A DNA stretch of 64,000 bases from Paenibacillus lautus NBRC 15380 (lineage in GTDB: Bacteria; Bacillota; Bacilli; Paenibacillales; Paenibacillaceae): assembly GCF_004000945.1 (NCBI RefSeq), contig NZ_BIMF01000008.1, positions 124,001-188,000 on the forward strand, read 5' to 3'. Positions 36,611 through 44,749 of this stretch are shown here, in pieces. Under the pieces are notes generated by a model. That model saw nothing but the letters and a program-made list of their open reading frames with translations, made no database searches and was not told where the DNA came from. Position 1 is the first letter of the stretch, and each line of letters begins with the position of its first letter. The translations under genes and the position numbers were made by a program.

Positions 36611-37849
36611 TTAATTACGTTGATCTAACTCTTGATTAAAATTAAGGACTGTCTGGAAAGTAGAAACATTAATATATTCAACAATTAGGGTCTTTTTATT
36701 AAAAATAAAACTCAACATATAAGTGTTATCCGGATTCTTAATCGAGTCCCTCGATATTGTGTTAAATATGGGTTTATATTCTGTTTCATTAGCCTTCTCA
36801 TAATAATAATTAGCAATTCCGTCAGCGGCGTATCCTGCTGTACCATACAGTTCAAGTACCTCAAACAATGTACTTTTATTAAGAACAATTCCCTTATAAG
36901 TTTTATAATTTGCATGCTTGTTATCTATCGTGTTAATTTCCCAGCCCATTAGCGAATTCTTGGAATCAAATTCGGCTGAAAAATATGGGTAGTTATTATA
37001 ATTAAATATATTCATTTCGTTTGATTCACCGTACATATCCTCAATCTGATCTCTACTAGTTCCCAGTGAAATAACATTGTTGTTAGTCAAATCGTATAAG
37101 TTAAAATCCTCTGACGTAAGTTTTACTGCATTAAAATCCTCATAAATAACCTCCGGCCATTCCGAAGACTTTGATAGCTCAGGCAGAGCCAGGTTTGTAA
37201 TGGCAACAGGACGTTGTTTTATCTCCATCATGCCTTTTAACATGAGTTGTCTAACCCATTTTACAGCTTCGCTTCGAGTAATTATTTGATCAGCCTCAAA
37301 CTCTTCTATGGTTCTTGCGGTAACTCCCGTTAAGCCATGAACTATAACATATTTAATCGCATCATCTCCTTCGAGGTTTACACCTTGGGACGATGTAATA
37401 ATCTCTGCAGCTTTTCTCCTCGTTATCGGAATTAAGCGAGAATTGAAATCAGTAGAACCAAGTGTCGGTATATTCAAAACTTTTGCCATTCTGTATGAGG
37501 AATCAGTCCAATGATGGTTCGATTCATTGAATACCCCCTGATTTGAAACATGATATCCAAACGCTCTTAAAAATACTTTCAAGAATTCTCCTTCTGAAAT
37601 GGGCTTATCCGGCATGTAATTTCCATCAGGATAACCATTAATAATATTTTGATTAATTGCCCATTGAAACAGTAGCTTTTCCTGATGTCCATCAAGATCG
37701 GATGAATTTTGGTTAACCTTTCTATAATTGAAATCTGTGTAGTCTTGATCTTCTATGTCTAAATTAAAGGCAGCAGCCGTATCGGTTAGAAACAGTGTTG
37801 TCACTAAAAAACCAATAAGCCATAGATGCTTCTTTGTCATATTAGTCAA
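36611..37849 (-). CDS. SLH-domain exported protein, AT-rich
   Basis: Exported protein of 412 aa with a signal peptide (about residues 1-27, ending T-A-A-A-F). SLH-like units follow: one near 58-110 with N-I-I-N-G-Y-P-D-G-N-Y and further degenerate ones to about residue 200. The C-terminal half, about 190 residues, is not recognised. The coding sequence is clearly more AT-rich than the genes on either side, with many AAT, ATT and TTA codons. This suggests recent acquisition or weak constraint. Confidence 0.8.
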   Translation of the reverse strand: MTNMTKKHLWLIGFLVTTLFLTDTAAAFNLDIEDQDYTDFNYRKVNQNSSDLDGHQEKLLFQWAINQNIINGYPDGNYMPDKPISEGEFLKVFLRAFGYHVSNQGVFNESNHHWTDSSYRMAKVLNIPTLGSTDFNSRLIPITRRKAAEIITSSQGVNLEGDDAIKYVIVHGLTGVTARTIEEFEADQIITRSEAVKWVRQLMLKGMMEIKQRPVAITNLALPELSKSSEWPEVIYEDFNAVKLTSEDFNLYDLTNNNVISLGTSRDQIEDMYGESNEMNIFNYNNYPYFSAEFDSKNSLMGWEINTIDNKHANYKTYKGIVLNKSTLFEVLELYGTAGYAADGIANYYYEKANETEYKPIFNTISRDSIKNPDNTYMLSFIFNKKTLIVEYINVSTFQTVLNFNQELDQRN

Positions 37850-37891
37850 CCTTTCAAGGGTAAATACAAGTCTGAGGTAAATTGATAGAAT

Positions 37892-38506
37892 CTAAACCAG
37901 ATGCTCCTGCAGATTCGTAGCCGCAATCATCTTTTTCCCGCTCCGATCATATCTCCATAGATGAACGCCAGTGTCGCCTGTCGGGATATGAATGTCCGTA
38001 TGGTAAGGAAGATTCAAGAAGCTTCGGAATAACATCGTGATCATCCCGCCATGGGAGACAATACATACTCTTTTCAAGTCAGGCTCGCTATGGATTGTAG
38101 TAAACAGCTTGGATATGAATTGTTCGGCTCTTGCTCTGAACTGCACTTCAGATTCTCCACCTTCAATCGCATCGTGCCGCTTTCTCCCTCCAACAGGCAA
38201 GGGATATTTAAGTAAAGCCTCATCTCTCAACATACCGGCTATAACTCCATTATTTTGCTCCATTAAATCATCATCATAGGTTACGGGGACTTTTGTCATT
38301 TCAGCTATGGCTGCTGCGGTCTGCTTAGCCCGGTTTAACGTACTGGAAAAAATGGCATCTAATGCGTATTCACGATGAATCCACTCTGCCAGGAGCCGTG
38401 CCTGCTGCTGACCAAGATCCGTCAGTGCATAGTCAGCCCGTCCTTCACACCGATTCAAAATATCCGCTTCCGATTGTCCATGTCTAACGACCAGAATTTC
38501 AACCAT
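37892..38506 (-). CDS. Histidine phosphatase family protein
   Basis: Phosphoglycerate-mutase-type phosphatase of 204 aa. It begins V-V-R-H-G-Q-S-E (catalytic His), then S-S-T-L-N-R-A-K-Q-T-A and V-S-H-G-G-M-I. GGAGG precedes the ATG. It resembles alpha-ribazole or acid-phosphatase-like members, but the substrate is not defined. It is distinct from the homologue at 15813. Confidence 0.9.
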   Translation of the reverse strand: MVEILVVRHGQSEADILNRCEGRADYALTDLGQQQARLLAEWIHREYALDAIFSSTLNRAKQTAAAIAEMTKVPVTYDDDLMEQNNGVIAGMLRDEALLKYPLPVGGRKRHDAIEGGESEVQFRARAEQFISKLFTTIHSEPDLKRVCIVSHGGMITMLFRSFLNLPYHTDIHIPTGDTGVHLWRYDRSGKKMIAATNLQEHLV

Positions 38507-38537
38507 GTCTCATCTCCCTCCTTTTCGCGCCTTGTTT

Positions 38538-38912
38538 CTATAGCTTATTACCAACTGCGATCCAGCGTCCGTCCACATCCTCAAACACAAACTCATGATT
38601 GTTATAATCCGTCGTCGATAAGGCTCTGACAATCTTCACGTCCAAATCCATAAGCGCTTGCTGGATCTCCCGTTGTCCATAAGTAATAAAATAAGCATCG
38701 TACCCATATCCGTAACGGATTCGATTCGGGACAACCTCAGTCTCCGTCTTCGTTAATACAATTTCAACAGAGTCCTTGTAAAGGCACACATGCGGTTCTG
38801 CTGCATCAAAATAGTTCACAGCACGGAACCCGATTCGCTCATAAAACTCGCTGGTCTTCTCGAAGTTAGACGTCGGGAAAATTTGCAAGCAATGGGAAAA
38901 CCCTTTATTCAT
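38538..38912 (-). CDS. VOC-family protein
   Basis: Small vicinal-oxygen-chelate protein of 124 aa. Motifs are F-P-T-S-N-F-E-K-T-S-E-F-Y-E-R-I-G-F in the first half and F-V-F-E-D-V-D-G-R-W-I-A-V-G at the end, resembling bleomycin-resistance-like binding proteins. AGGAG lies nine bases before the ATG. No ligand is known. Confidence 0.83.
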   Translation of the reverse strand: MNKGFSHCLQIFPTSNFEKTSEFYERIGFRAVNYFDAAEPHVCLYKDSVEIVLTKTETEVVPNRIRYGYGYDAYFITYGQREIQQALMDLDVKIVRALSTTDYNNHEFVFEDVDGRWIAVGNKL

Positions 38913-38977
38913 CGTTCTTTCTCCTGTTTATGCTTATCCACATTGCCCATCTATACATACTCCCCTAGACCGTGAAT

Positions 38978-39127
38978 CTATTGTTTATTCTTTATCTCCC
39001 GTATATCTTTGATCATGAGATCGAGTCTCTCAATGATTCTCTCGTCATTATCCAACTTCTTTTTGAGTCTGACCTCAATCACAATGAGTTCAATAATGAG
39101 CACCACGATAAGAATGCCGATGATCAT
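38978..39127 (-). CDS. Small single-pass membrane protein (49 aa)
   Basis: Read from an ATG at 39127 with AAAGGAG six bases upstream to a TAG at 38978. Residues 1-19 are an almost unbroken hydrophobic helix (I-I-G-I-L-I-V-V-L-I-I). Residues 20-49 are highly charged and probably helical or coiled-coil. The strong start signal and clear amphipathic design support a real gene. It sits 52 bp downstream of a membrane protein gene on the same strand. Function unknown. Confidence 0.68.
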   Translation of the reverse strand: MIIGILIVVLIIELIVIEVRLKKKLDNDERIIERLDLMIKDIREIKNKQ

Positions 39128-39179
39128 AACCCGCTCCTTTCTGAACCTGATACATTCACCTGATATATATACATTAAGC

Positions 39180-39620
39180 TCATGTCACTTCATCTTCCCC
39201 CATCCCCTCTGTAATCGGGGTAGTTCCAAACAGATGAAGGATAGCCAGATAGAACGGGTACAGTGCCAAAACTACGATGGCAATGAGCCCTGTTACAGGA
39301 TTCGGTTTGTCTGCCGGATCGATGATCGGAAACCATGCAGTCACAATATAGGTCAGTATCATGAAATAGGGGATCCACAAAAGAAGCGAAAAGAAAGACG
39401 TTTTACGGCCACCCAACCAATGCCTGATCAACTTTGGAAATCCGAACCCCGATAGAAGCAGGCCAACAAAAAAGAAAACCAAGATCACAACATTCACGTG
39501 ATCCAGGCCCCAACCTGTCACACGACTGAGTCGGTAAACGTTGGCCATGAGTTCAATCCCGGCAAAAGGGAACAGTGCATACAAAAAACTCGATAAATTT
39601 AATCGAATGAAAAAGCTCAT
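39180..39620 (-). CDS. Four-helix integral membrane protein
   Basis: Hydrophobic protein of about 146 aa with four predicted membrane segments (for example V-N-V-V-I-L-V-F-F-F-V-G-L-L-L and G-L-I-A-I-V-V-L-A-L-Y-P). No family is recognised. The start is ambiguous: three GTG codons in a hexamer repeat lie in frame between AGGAGC (39639-39644) and the ATG at 39620. The ATG is given here, but the GTG at 39626 or 39632 has better spacing. Confidence 0.72.
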   Translation of the reverse strand: MSFFIRLNLSSFLYALFPFAGIELMANVYRLSRVTGWGLDHVNVVILVFFFVGLLLSGFGFPKLIRHWLGGRKTSFFSLLLWIPYFMILTYIVTAWFPIIDPADKPNPVTGLIAIVVLALYPFYLAILHLFGTTPITEGMGEDEVT

Positions 39621-39638
39621 GCTCACGCTCACGCTCAC
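39621..39638 (-). repeat. GTGAGC hexamer repeat inside a ribosome binding region
   Basis: Three tandem GTGAGC units on the minus strand separate AGGAGC from an ATG. Each unit offers a GTG in frame with the ATG, so changes in unit number would move the best-spaced start codon. Confidence 0.8.
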
Positions 39639-39687
39639 GCTCCTGAAACTTATATAACTGAAGCCGATTATTTGCAAAGACGATTTA

Positions 39688-40197
39688 TTAATCCAGCTCT
39701 TTAATTAGATACAGATTTAGATCGTCATCCGCACACACCATGTCACCGGGCACCACAGATTCGTTGTTGTACATAATTCCGTTGCCGTCCGGAATATAGC
39801 CGCGCCGGACATATATTCTTTGAGCCGCACCGTAGTCCCTGTACAATCCAACTCCGATACCGATACGCGGCATTTTTTTGCGGACGATGTTCTCGAATTC
39901 TTCTATGATGCGGTTCGCGATGCCGTTCCTCCGGTGATCGGGGAATACATTCAGATCATTGATTTCCGGAATACTCTGCTCTCGAAAATAGGGATAACTC
40001 GATTCGTATTTCAAGTGGGAAACACCGGCCAGCTCCTCATGAACAAAAGCCAACAAGGTGACACGCTTGCCGATTTGGTTCTCATATTCGCATAAATCAT
40101 AATACTCATCCGGGCGCATTATATTTTGCTGCTGAAACGCTTCCTTCCAGATGCTTTTAAGCTCCGTGTTATCTAACACCTTTAATGTAACGTTCAT
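39688..40197 (-). CDS. GNAT acetyltransferase
   Basis: N-acetyltransferase of 169 aa. Acetyl-CoA motif A is D-H-R-R-N-G-I-A-N-R-I-I-E-E-F, preceded by I-N-D-L-N-V-F-P and followed by G-A-A-Q-R-I-Y-V-R-R-G-Y-I-P. The acceptor is unknown. It is separated by only 67 bp from the membrane protein gene downstream on the same strand. Confidence 0.88.
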   Translation of the reverse strand: MNVTLKVLDNTELKSIWKEAFQQQNIMRPDEYYDLCEYENQIGKRVTLLAFVHEELAGVSHLKYESSYPYFREQSIPEINDLNVFPDHRRNGIANRIIEEFENIVRKKMPRIGIGVGLYRDYGAAQRIYVRRGYIPDGNGIMYNNESVVPGDMVCADDDLNLYLIKELD

Positions 40198-40276
40198 TGG
40201 TTTACCTCGCTGTTTTGTATTTTGTTGGTAGGATTCAAGCTCATCATCCGAGATGTTATGTTGGAGATTACCTTCA

Positions 40277-40816
40277 TCATTTTAGCGTGTACTGCTTTAA
40301 TACCCGCTGGATAAAATCAGATTTGCCTTCCGTATAGGCCTTCCGATCGTTTCGAAAAATTATGGCTAGTTCTTTCTTTAATGAGGCATATTCTTCAACC
40401 AGCTCCGGGTTATGAATGAGAGCATCCCGAAAAGTAATGTGCCTGTATAGCTCTTGGCTGTCCCGATGGCAGACATATAAATGCTGGGTCATTCTCAATT
40501 TAAGCTCCTCGCTGTATGGGACATACTCATCTTTCCTTTCAAAAGCTTCCCTGCCCTCGACCCCTAAATCCCCCTGATGGTTATAGCCAAGGGTTTCTAA
40601 TTTCGCAATGACAACCGGAAGCGATTTCATGGATTCGATCACAACATCGATATCCAATATTGGCTTTGCGGCCAGCCCCGGAACGGAGGTGCTTCCCACA
40701 TGCTCGATACTCAGCACATCATCACCAAGGGTAGGTGCCAATATGGATTGAATCTCCTGAAACATTTTCGGCCATTCGGGATTAAATTCCTCGATGATGA
40801 CGGGTTTGGGTGTCAT
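40277..40816 (-). CDS. GrpB/UPF0157 family protein
   Basis: GrpB-like nucleotidyltransferase-fold protein of 179 aa. Characteristic segments are Y-N-P-x-W-P-like E-F-N-P-E-W-P-K-M-F, S-I-E-H-V-G-S-T-S-V-P-G-L-A-A-K-P-I-L-D-I-D and H-L-Y-V-C. GGAGG lies ten bases before the ATG. Such proteins often neighbour or fuse with acetyltransferases; no reaction is established for this copy. Confidence 0.9.
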   Translation of the reverse strand: MTPKPVIIEEFNPEWPKMFQEIQSILAPTLGDDVLSIEHVGSTSVPGLAAKPILDIDVVIESMKSLPVVIAKLETLGYNHQGDLGVEGREAFERKDEYVPYSEELKLRMTQHLYVCHRDSQELYRHITFRDALIHNPELVEEYASLKKELAIIFRNDRKAYTEGKSDFIQRVLKQYTLK

Positions 40817-40867
40817 TTATGGGATACCTCCAGTACTTGTATCATGTATAACCCCCATGATTATATT

Positions 40868-41740
40868 TCATCTAAAATCACGTATGCCTGCCTCAAACGC
40901 TTCAGCGTCTTGATGAATGACTCCATGCAGCGCCTCTTGCAAGGCAAACGTGCTTCTATAAAAATGTACGCGCTGCGCGATTGGGTCTCCATTCGGATAC
41001 ATGGCGATACACTTATCGAAGAACGCTTGACCATACCCCGATAGGATTCCCGCTAGATCATAAGCCGGGTCTCCAATCCCTGAACCTCCAAAATCAATGA
41101 TACCCGTAATTCGGCCTTTCTCCTGACTCCAGAGTATGTTGGACGTGCCAAAATCACCGTGAATGAAGGTTGGACGAATGTCACGATTCGCAGGGTTGTT
41201 CAGAAATCTTGTGAAATTGCTAGAGATTTCCTCTTGTGCATCGGGCCTGATGTAACGAAACAACCGGTCTTGAATTTGTGTGTACAATCCGGACATCTCT
41301 TCGTGGACATTTATGACATTTCTATCGTCAGCGATCCATTCATTGATCTCCACAGCATGAAGTTGAACGAGAAATTCGACCATCTGTTCTACTACCCTGT
41401 CCTCGATGTCCGAATTTTGGTGTGAAAGCAGATCTTCTGTCCATAACGGTTGACCCTCGATTAAAGGATAGCCCATGAACATTTTGCCCACTTGCATATC
41501 GTCAAATGAAACATACATCGGATTCGGTATAGGCAGCGTCAACTTGGTCTTGATCCCATTCAATATTTGGGTTTCTCTGATCAACGCTTGGAAACTTTCT
41601 GCGTACTTAGGAAATCTGAAGACCAGCGTCTGATTCACAATCAACACATCGTTGTTCTGGCCTATGTTGTTCATCTCAACGTCTTGAATATCCAGGTGTG
41701 GATAAACTTCTTGTATGCGCCGGGTATATGACGGGTTCAT
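40868..41740 (-). CDS. APH-family phosphotransferase
   Basis: Aminoglycoside/homoserine-kinase-type phosphotransferase of 290 aa. The Brenner motif F-I-H-G-D-F-G-T-S-N-I-L-W holds the catalytic Asp, and G-I-I-D-F-G-G-S-G-I-G-D-P-A-Y-D-L-A supplies the metal-binding Asp. An N-terminal lobe with V-F-R-F-P-K is the likely ATP-binding Lys region. The substrate could be an aminoglycoside, a macrolide or a metabolite; it cannot be fixed from sequence. GGAG lies before the ATG. Confidence 0.88.
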   Translation of the reverse strand: MNPSYTRRIQEVYPHLDIQDVEMNNIGQNNDVLIVNQTLVFRFPKYAESFQALIRETQILNGIKTKLTLPIPNPMYVSFDDMQVGKMFMGYPLIEGQPLWTEDLLSHQNSDIEDRVVEQMVEFLVQLHAVEINEWIADDRNVINVHEEMSGLYTQIQDRLFRYIRPDAQEEISSNFTRFLNNPANRDIRPTFIHGDFGTSNILWSQEKGRITGIIDFGGSGIGDPAYDLAGILSGYGQAFFDKCIAMYPNGDPIAQRVHFYRSTFALQEALHGVIHQDAEAFEAGIRDFR

Positions 41741-42021
41741 GCATAACTCCTTCTACTTGTAATGTCGTTAACCTCTATTTTAATGCTTTTCCTTAACTTG
41801 GTAAATCATTACAGAGCAATTTTGCACTTTCGTTGAAAATACTCTTGCATGACAAGCCCAAATATGACATTATATTCCACGCAATAAATCTGGCGTGATG
41901 AGGAGAAAATCCGGATATTCATCGGATGATACCGCCAAGAGCGACTATCAAGGTATGTTTTTTGGACGTGCAAAATATCAAAAGTTCGTTCCAAATTTCT
42001 GACAGGTAATTTTCTTAATTG
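41741..42021. other. Intergenic stretch without a convincing gene
   Basis: The gap between the phosphotransferase gene and the terminator at 42023 is AT-rich. It holds one 61-codon frame on the minus strand (41809-41994) that starts with TTG and has no ribosome binding site. The product is not recognised. No promoter motif stands out. Confidence 0.5.
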
Positions 42022-42022
42022 A

Positions 42023-42053
42023 AAGCGGCCAGGACAAGTGTCCTAGCCGCTCT
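42023..42053 (-). terminator. Hairpin terminator downstream of the CD3324-like gene
   Basis: A long stem AGCGGC-AGGACA/TGTCCT-GCCGCT with small internal mismatches, and AAAG at its foot giving a CUUU-type tail on the minus strand. It lies about 40 bp beyond the stop. Confidence 0.65.
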
Positions 42054-42095
42054 TTCCTGATGATAACTAACGCTATATAAACAATCTTGCTAAAT

Positions 42096-42386
42096 TTATC
42101 TCCGATCTCGCCTATCTTTCATTCGTTCTGCCCGAATAATTCTACGGATCGATTGCTCCGTTAAATAATATCGTTCTGACAATGCTCGGATGGAGTCGCC
42201 ATGCATATAACACTTGAAAATATCCTGATTCCGGATATCCAAATCCTTCTTTACCCCGGTTTGTTCCCCCCAGGACTTGCGGTTCTCCGACTTTCTCGGA
42301 ATATAGATATAACTTCCATCAATATATTGTTGAATGGTTTTGACTACGTGTTCTGGCAAAATATCTAATGCTTTCTCGTATTTCAT
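42096..42386 (-). CDS. CD3324-family small HTH protein
   Basis: Basic protein of 96 aa with the family phrase I-L-P-E-H-V-V-K-T-I-Q-Q-Y-I-D-G, then Y-I-P-R-K. A C-terminal helix-turn-helix reads S-I-R-A-L-S-E-R-Y-Y-L-T-E-Q-S-I-R-R-I, similar to Mor-type activators. Probably a DNA-binding protein. AGGAGCAGGGAG precedes the ATG. The target is unknown. Confidence 0.83.
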   Translation of the reverse strand: MKYEKALDILPEHVVKTIQQYIDGSYIYIPRKSENRKSWGEQTGVKKDLDIRNQDIFKCYMHGDSIRALSERYYLTEQSIRRIIRAERMKDRRDRR

Positions 42387-42426
42387 TCTCCCTGCTCCTA
42401 TCTACATAGAATCTTGTAAATAGTGA

Positions 42427-42524
42427 GCAAAGCAGCACATGAAATATTGCAGCTCGAATTAATGCTGAGGTAGGCTCCGAACAAATTCTATGCCCGATAT
42501 TCCCGTGCTGCTTTGCCCGGAGCC
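42427..42524 (-). repeat. Two interleaved inverted repeats
   Basis: Arm A GCAAAGCAGCAC (42427-42438) is the exact complement of 42505-42516. Arm B GGCTCCG (42473-42479) is the exact complement of 42518-42524. The arms occur in the order A, B, A', B', so an RNA from either strand could form a pseudoknot-like fold. They lie in and after the 36-aa ORF on the minus strand. Confidence 0.75.
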
Positions 42525-42569
42525 TGATTTAACGACTTGAACGGTTGTGCTTCTAATGTGAGCCATCAT
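42459..42569 (-). CDS. 36-aa ORF divergent from the HTH-TPR regulator
   Basis: Tandem ATG codons at 42569 and 42566 follow GAGGTGA, a good ribosome binding site, and the frame ends in TAA at 42459. The peptide is M-M-A-H-I-R-S-T-T-V then a Gly/Ser-rich middle and ends F-V-R-S-L-P-Q-H. It has no hydrophobic signal segment. It faces an HTH-TPR regulator gene across about 195 bp, the layout seen with RRNPPA receptors and their peptides, but a signalling role is only inference. The region could instead act as a structured RNA. Confidence 0.5.
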   Translation of the reverse strand: MMAHIRSTTVQVVKSGSGQSSTGISGIEFVRSLPQH

Positions 42570-42764
42570 GATTTTCACCTCGCCGGATTGAATGATTCAA
42601 AGTTTTCTCGCTTCTTCTTTCTATTCTAACAAATTCCTTGCTTACCCGCACTCACCGCTCACAAGTGACTAGGTCCTTGCTCCTCTTTTAACCATCAGTC
42701 CGGATAGGTCGCGCCCGGCATGGTATACTTTTCCCAAAATCCAGTTATTAAGGAGCTTGTTCCC

Positions 42765-44046
42765 GTGTTAAAAGAACGAATTGATTTCTTGTGCAAGAAA
42801 AAAGGAATATCCCGCAAAGAGCTAGTTGAGGGATTCGTGACAACCACTCATTTTGCGAACATCCTTGCCGATCGTTATCCATTGGCTGAGGACCTTGCCG
42901 GGCATCTGGCACAGCGTTTGCAAGTGACCCCCTCCTATTTAATCCATACGGCTAATTCCGATAAGGATACACTCGAGACCGCGGAACGCATCTTTGAAGA
43001 ATTATCCCAATCGGTCTCTCACGTTACAGAGGAACGCATACACGATCTTCCGGATCGACATGACTGTCTGACGGTAGAACTTACAACTGCCTTGATGAAG
43101 GCGGTCTATTATCAACAAGTGAACGATGCGGTATCCCATGATTATCTGCACCAGAATTACCTCAATTTTTATCTGGAGAAATACGGCCGTCCCGACGACG
43201 CTGAGCTCCCGCTGCCCGCGAAAAAAGCGATGCTGTTCTATAAAATCCAGTTCTATCGCTCCAAGAACCGCTATCGTGAGGCTTTAAGCCAAGTGAACCG
43301 GTTAAGCGAATATGTGCAGGACGGCACCGATTTATGGCTGACCACCCAAAACTTCAAGATGGAGGCCTGTATATTTTTGAAGCAATATGACCAGGCCAAG
43401 CAGGTGTTTGAAGGAACGATGAGACGGGTTTATGAAGACCGATTGTTTCACCGCTTATCCGATCTGTACATCGCGTATAGCGGCTATTGTTATTCCATGG
43501 GATTATATCAGGAAGCGCTGGTTACCCTCTCCATGGTCCGAAGCCCATTTGGTCTATGCGGTAAACCAGGGGAACATGGTGTCAACCATCCTAAACAACC
43601 GGATCATCATGCTGACGATGCAGGGAGATCATGAAAAAGCCGAAGAAGAAATCCACCGTTTTGAAGGACTTCTCGAGCGGGAAGCCGTAGAGGTGCGTCA
43701 GCAATTCCGCCCAATCCTATTGATTTACCGGTGTGAATTGGCATTGGCTCAAAAGCAGTGGGGGCTTTTAACCCAGTATATTCAAGAGCTGAAAGCGATA
43801 GAGCTGACAACGGATCAAGAGATGTCGGCAGCCTACTACCAATGCCAGCTGGCCTTGGCTCACGGTCATCATGATGAATTTATGGGTTATGCCCTGTCTT
43901 GTTTACCGTACTACGAGTCCAATCAGCTTACATTGCGACTCGAATCCTTATATGAAGCATTGGCCGTGGTATCAGAGGAAGCAAGGAAATACAAAGAGTC
44001 AGCTTCTTACTACAAAAAGCTGGTCTACCTGCTTCGAAGTAAATAA
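42765..44046 (+). pseudogene. HTH-TPR regulator interrupted by a frameshift
   Basis: Regulator of about 426 aa if repaired. The N-terminal 60 residues form an XRE-like HTH (F-L-C-K-K-K-G-I-S-R-K-E-L) and the rest is TPR-like helical hairpins, resembling the RRNPPA peptide-receptor class. The frame breaks near 43531: removing one C from the CC there turns L-S-M-V-R into L-S-W-S-E-A-H-L-V-Y and joins the second frame, which runs to 44046. The start is GTG at 42765, with AAGGAG nine bases upstream; the ATG at 42720 has no such site. This could be a real mutation or an assembly error. Confidence 0.8.
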
Positions 44047-44295
44047 CTCATCCGCCAAAAAGGTTACAAAAGCATGCTTTACAAGCAAAACTTTTGCCGT
44101 TCCCTTCATTTTATTCGCTGTGTGACAGGATAAAGAGTGCGCAAACCATTTCATTCGGCAAAAGTTTTATAAGGAATATCGTGTTGATTCCCTCCTGACG
44201 CCGGAAGTTTTGTATCCTTGCCAAACCATTGTCTCCTTTAGACCCCACGGGTAACATGGAATTATAAATAATTTAACTAGTGAGGTGCTGAGCTT

Positions 44296-44709
44296 ATGGG
44301 ATGGTTTGGAAAAAAGAAAAGTCCGCTGGATGCGTTGGAAAAAGCAGATAAAATGATGAACAAGGGTTTAACCGGCATGATGATGAAAGGTTTTGTACCG
44401 AAGGAGCATCGCAATGCCATCAACCAAAGTTTAGAGCAGGCGAAGCAAGCGCAGTTGGCAGCGACCGGAGCGCTGGCAATAACGGCCACCGCTAAAGTAC
44501 GAACTGTACGGGATACCGGGAAGCTGATCAATTTCGACCCGGTTGTCATCTTTGAATTGGATGTAACGGAGAACGATGGAAGCCAATATACCAAAACGCT
44601 GGAGACCCTTGTATCGAAGCTGCAAATTCCCAGAGCCGGTGATATCATTGGTCTTGCCCAGCATCCGGCCAATTCGTCCGAGCTTGTCTATATGGGACCG
44701 ATTGGGTGA
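44296..44709 (+). CDS. Hypothetical protein, 137 aa
   Basis: Small cytosolic protein with a start preceded by GAGGTG. The N-terminus reads M-G-W-F-G-K-K-K-S-P, followed by a helical segment with M-M-N-K-G-L-T-G-M-M-M-K-G. The C-terminal 70 residues look like a beta-barrel (V-V-I-F-E-L-D-V-T-E then G-D-I-I-G-L-A-Q-H-P). It is not recognised. It is transcribed alone and ends at a shared terminator. Confidence 0.72.
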   Translation: MGWFGKKKSPLDALEKADKMMNKGLTGMMMKGFVPKEHRNAINQSLEQAKQAQLAATGALAITATAKVRTVRDTGKLINFDPVVIFELDVTENDGSQYTKTLETLVSKLQIPRAGDIIGLAQHPANSSELVYMGPIG

Positions 44710-44723
44710 ATATAGGCAAATGA

Positions 44724-44748
44724 AAAAGGACCTGATTCTGGTCCTTTT
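44724..44748. terminator. Shared terminator between convergent genes
   Basis: Stem AAAAGGACC/GGTCCTTTT with a seven-base loop, with T-rich tracts on both strands. It lies between the hypothetical gene (plus) and the threonine aldolase gene (minus). Confidence 0.83.
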
Positions 44749-44749
44749 G

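Noticed and set aside
41809..41994. 61-codon frame starting with TTG on the minus strand
   Set aside because: No ribosome binding site and no recognisable family; left as part of an intergenic stretch.
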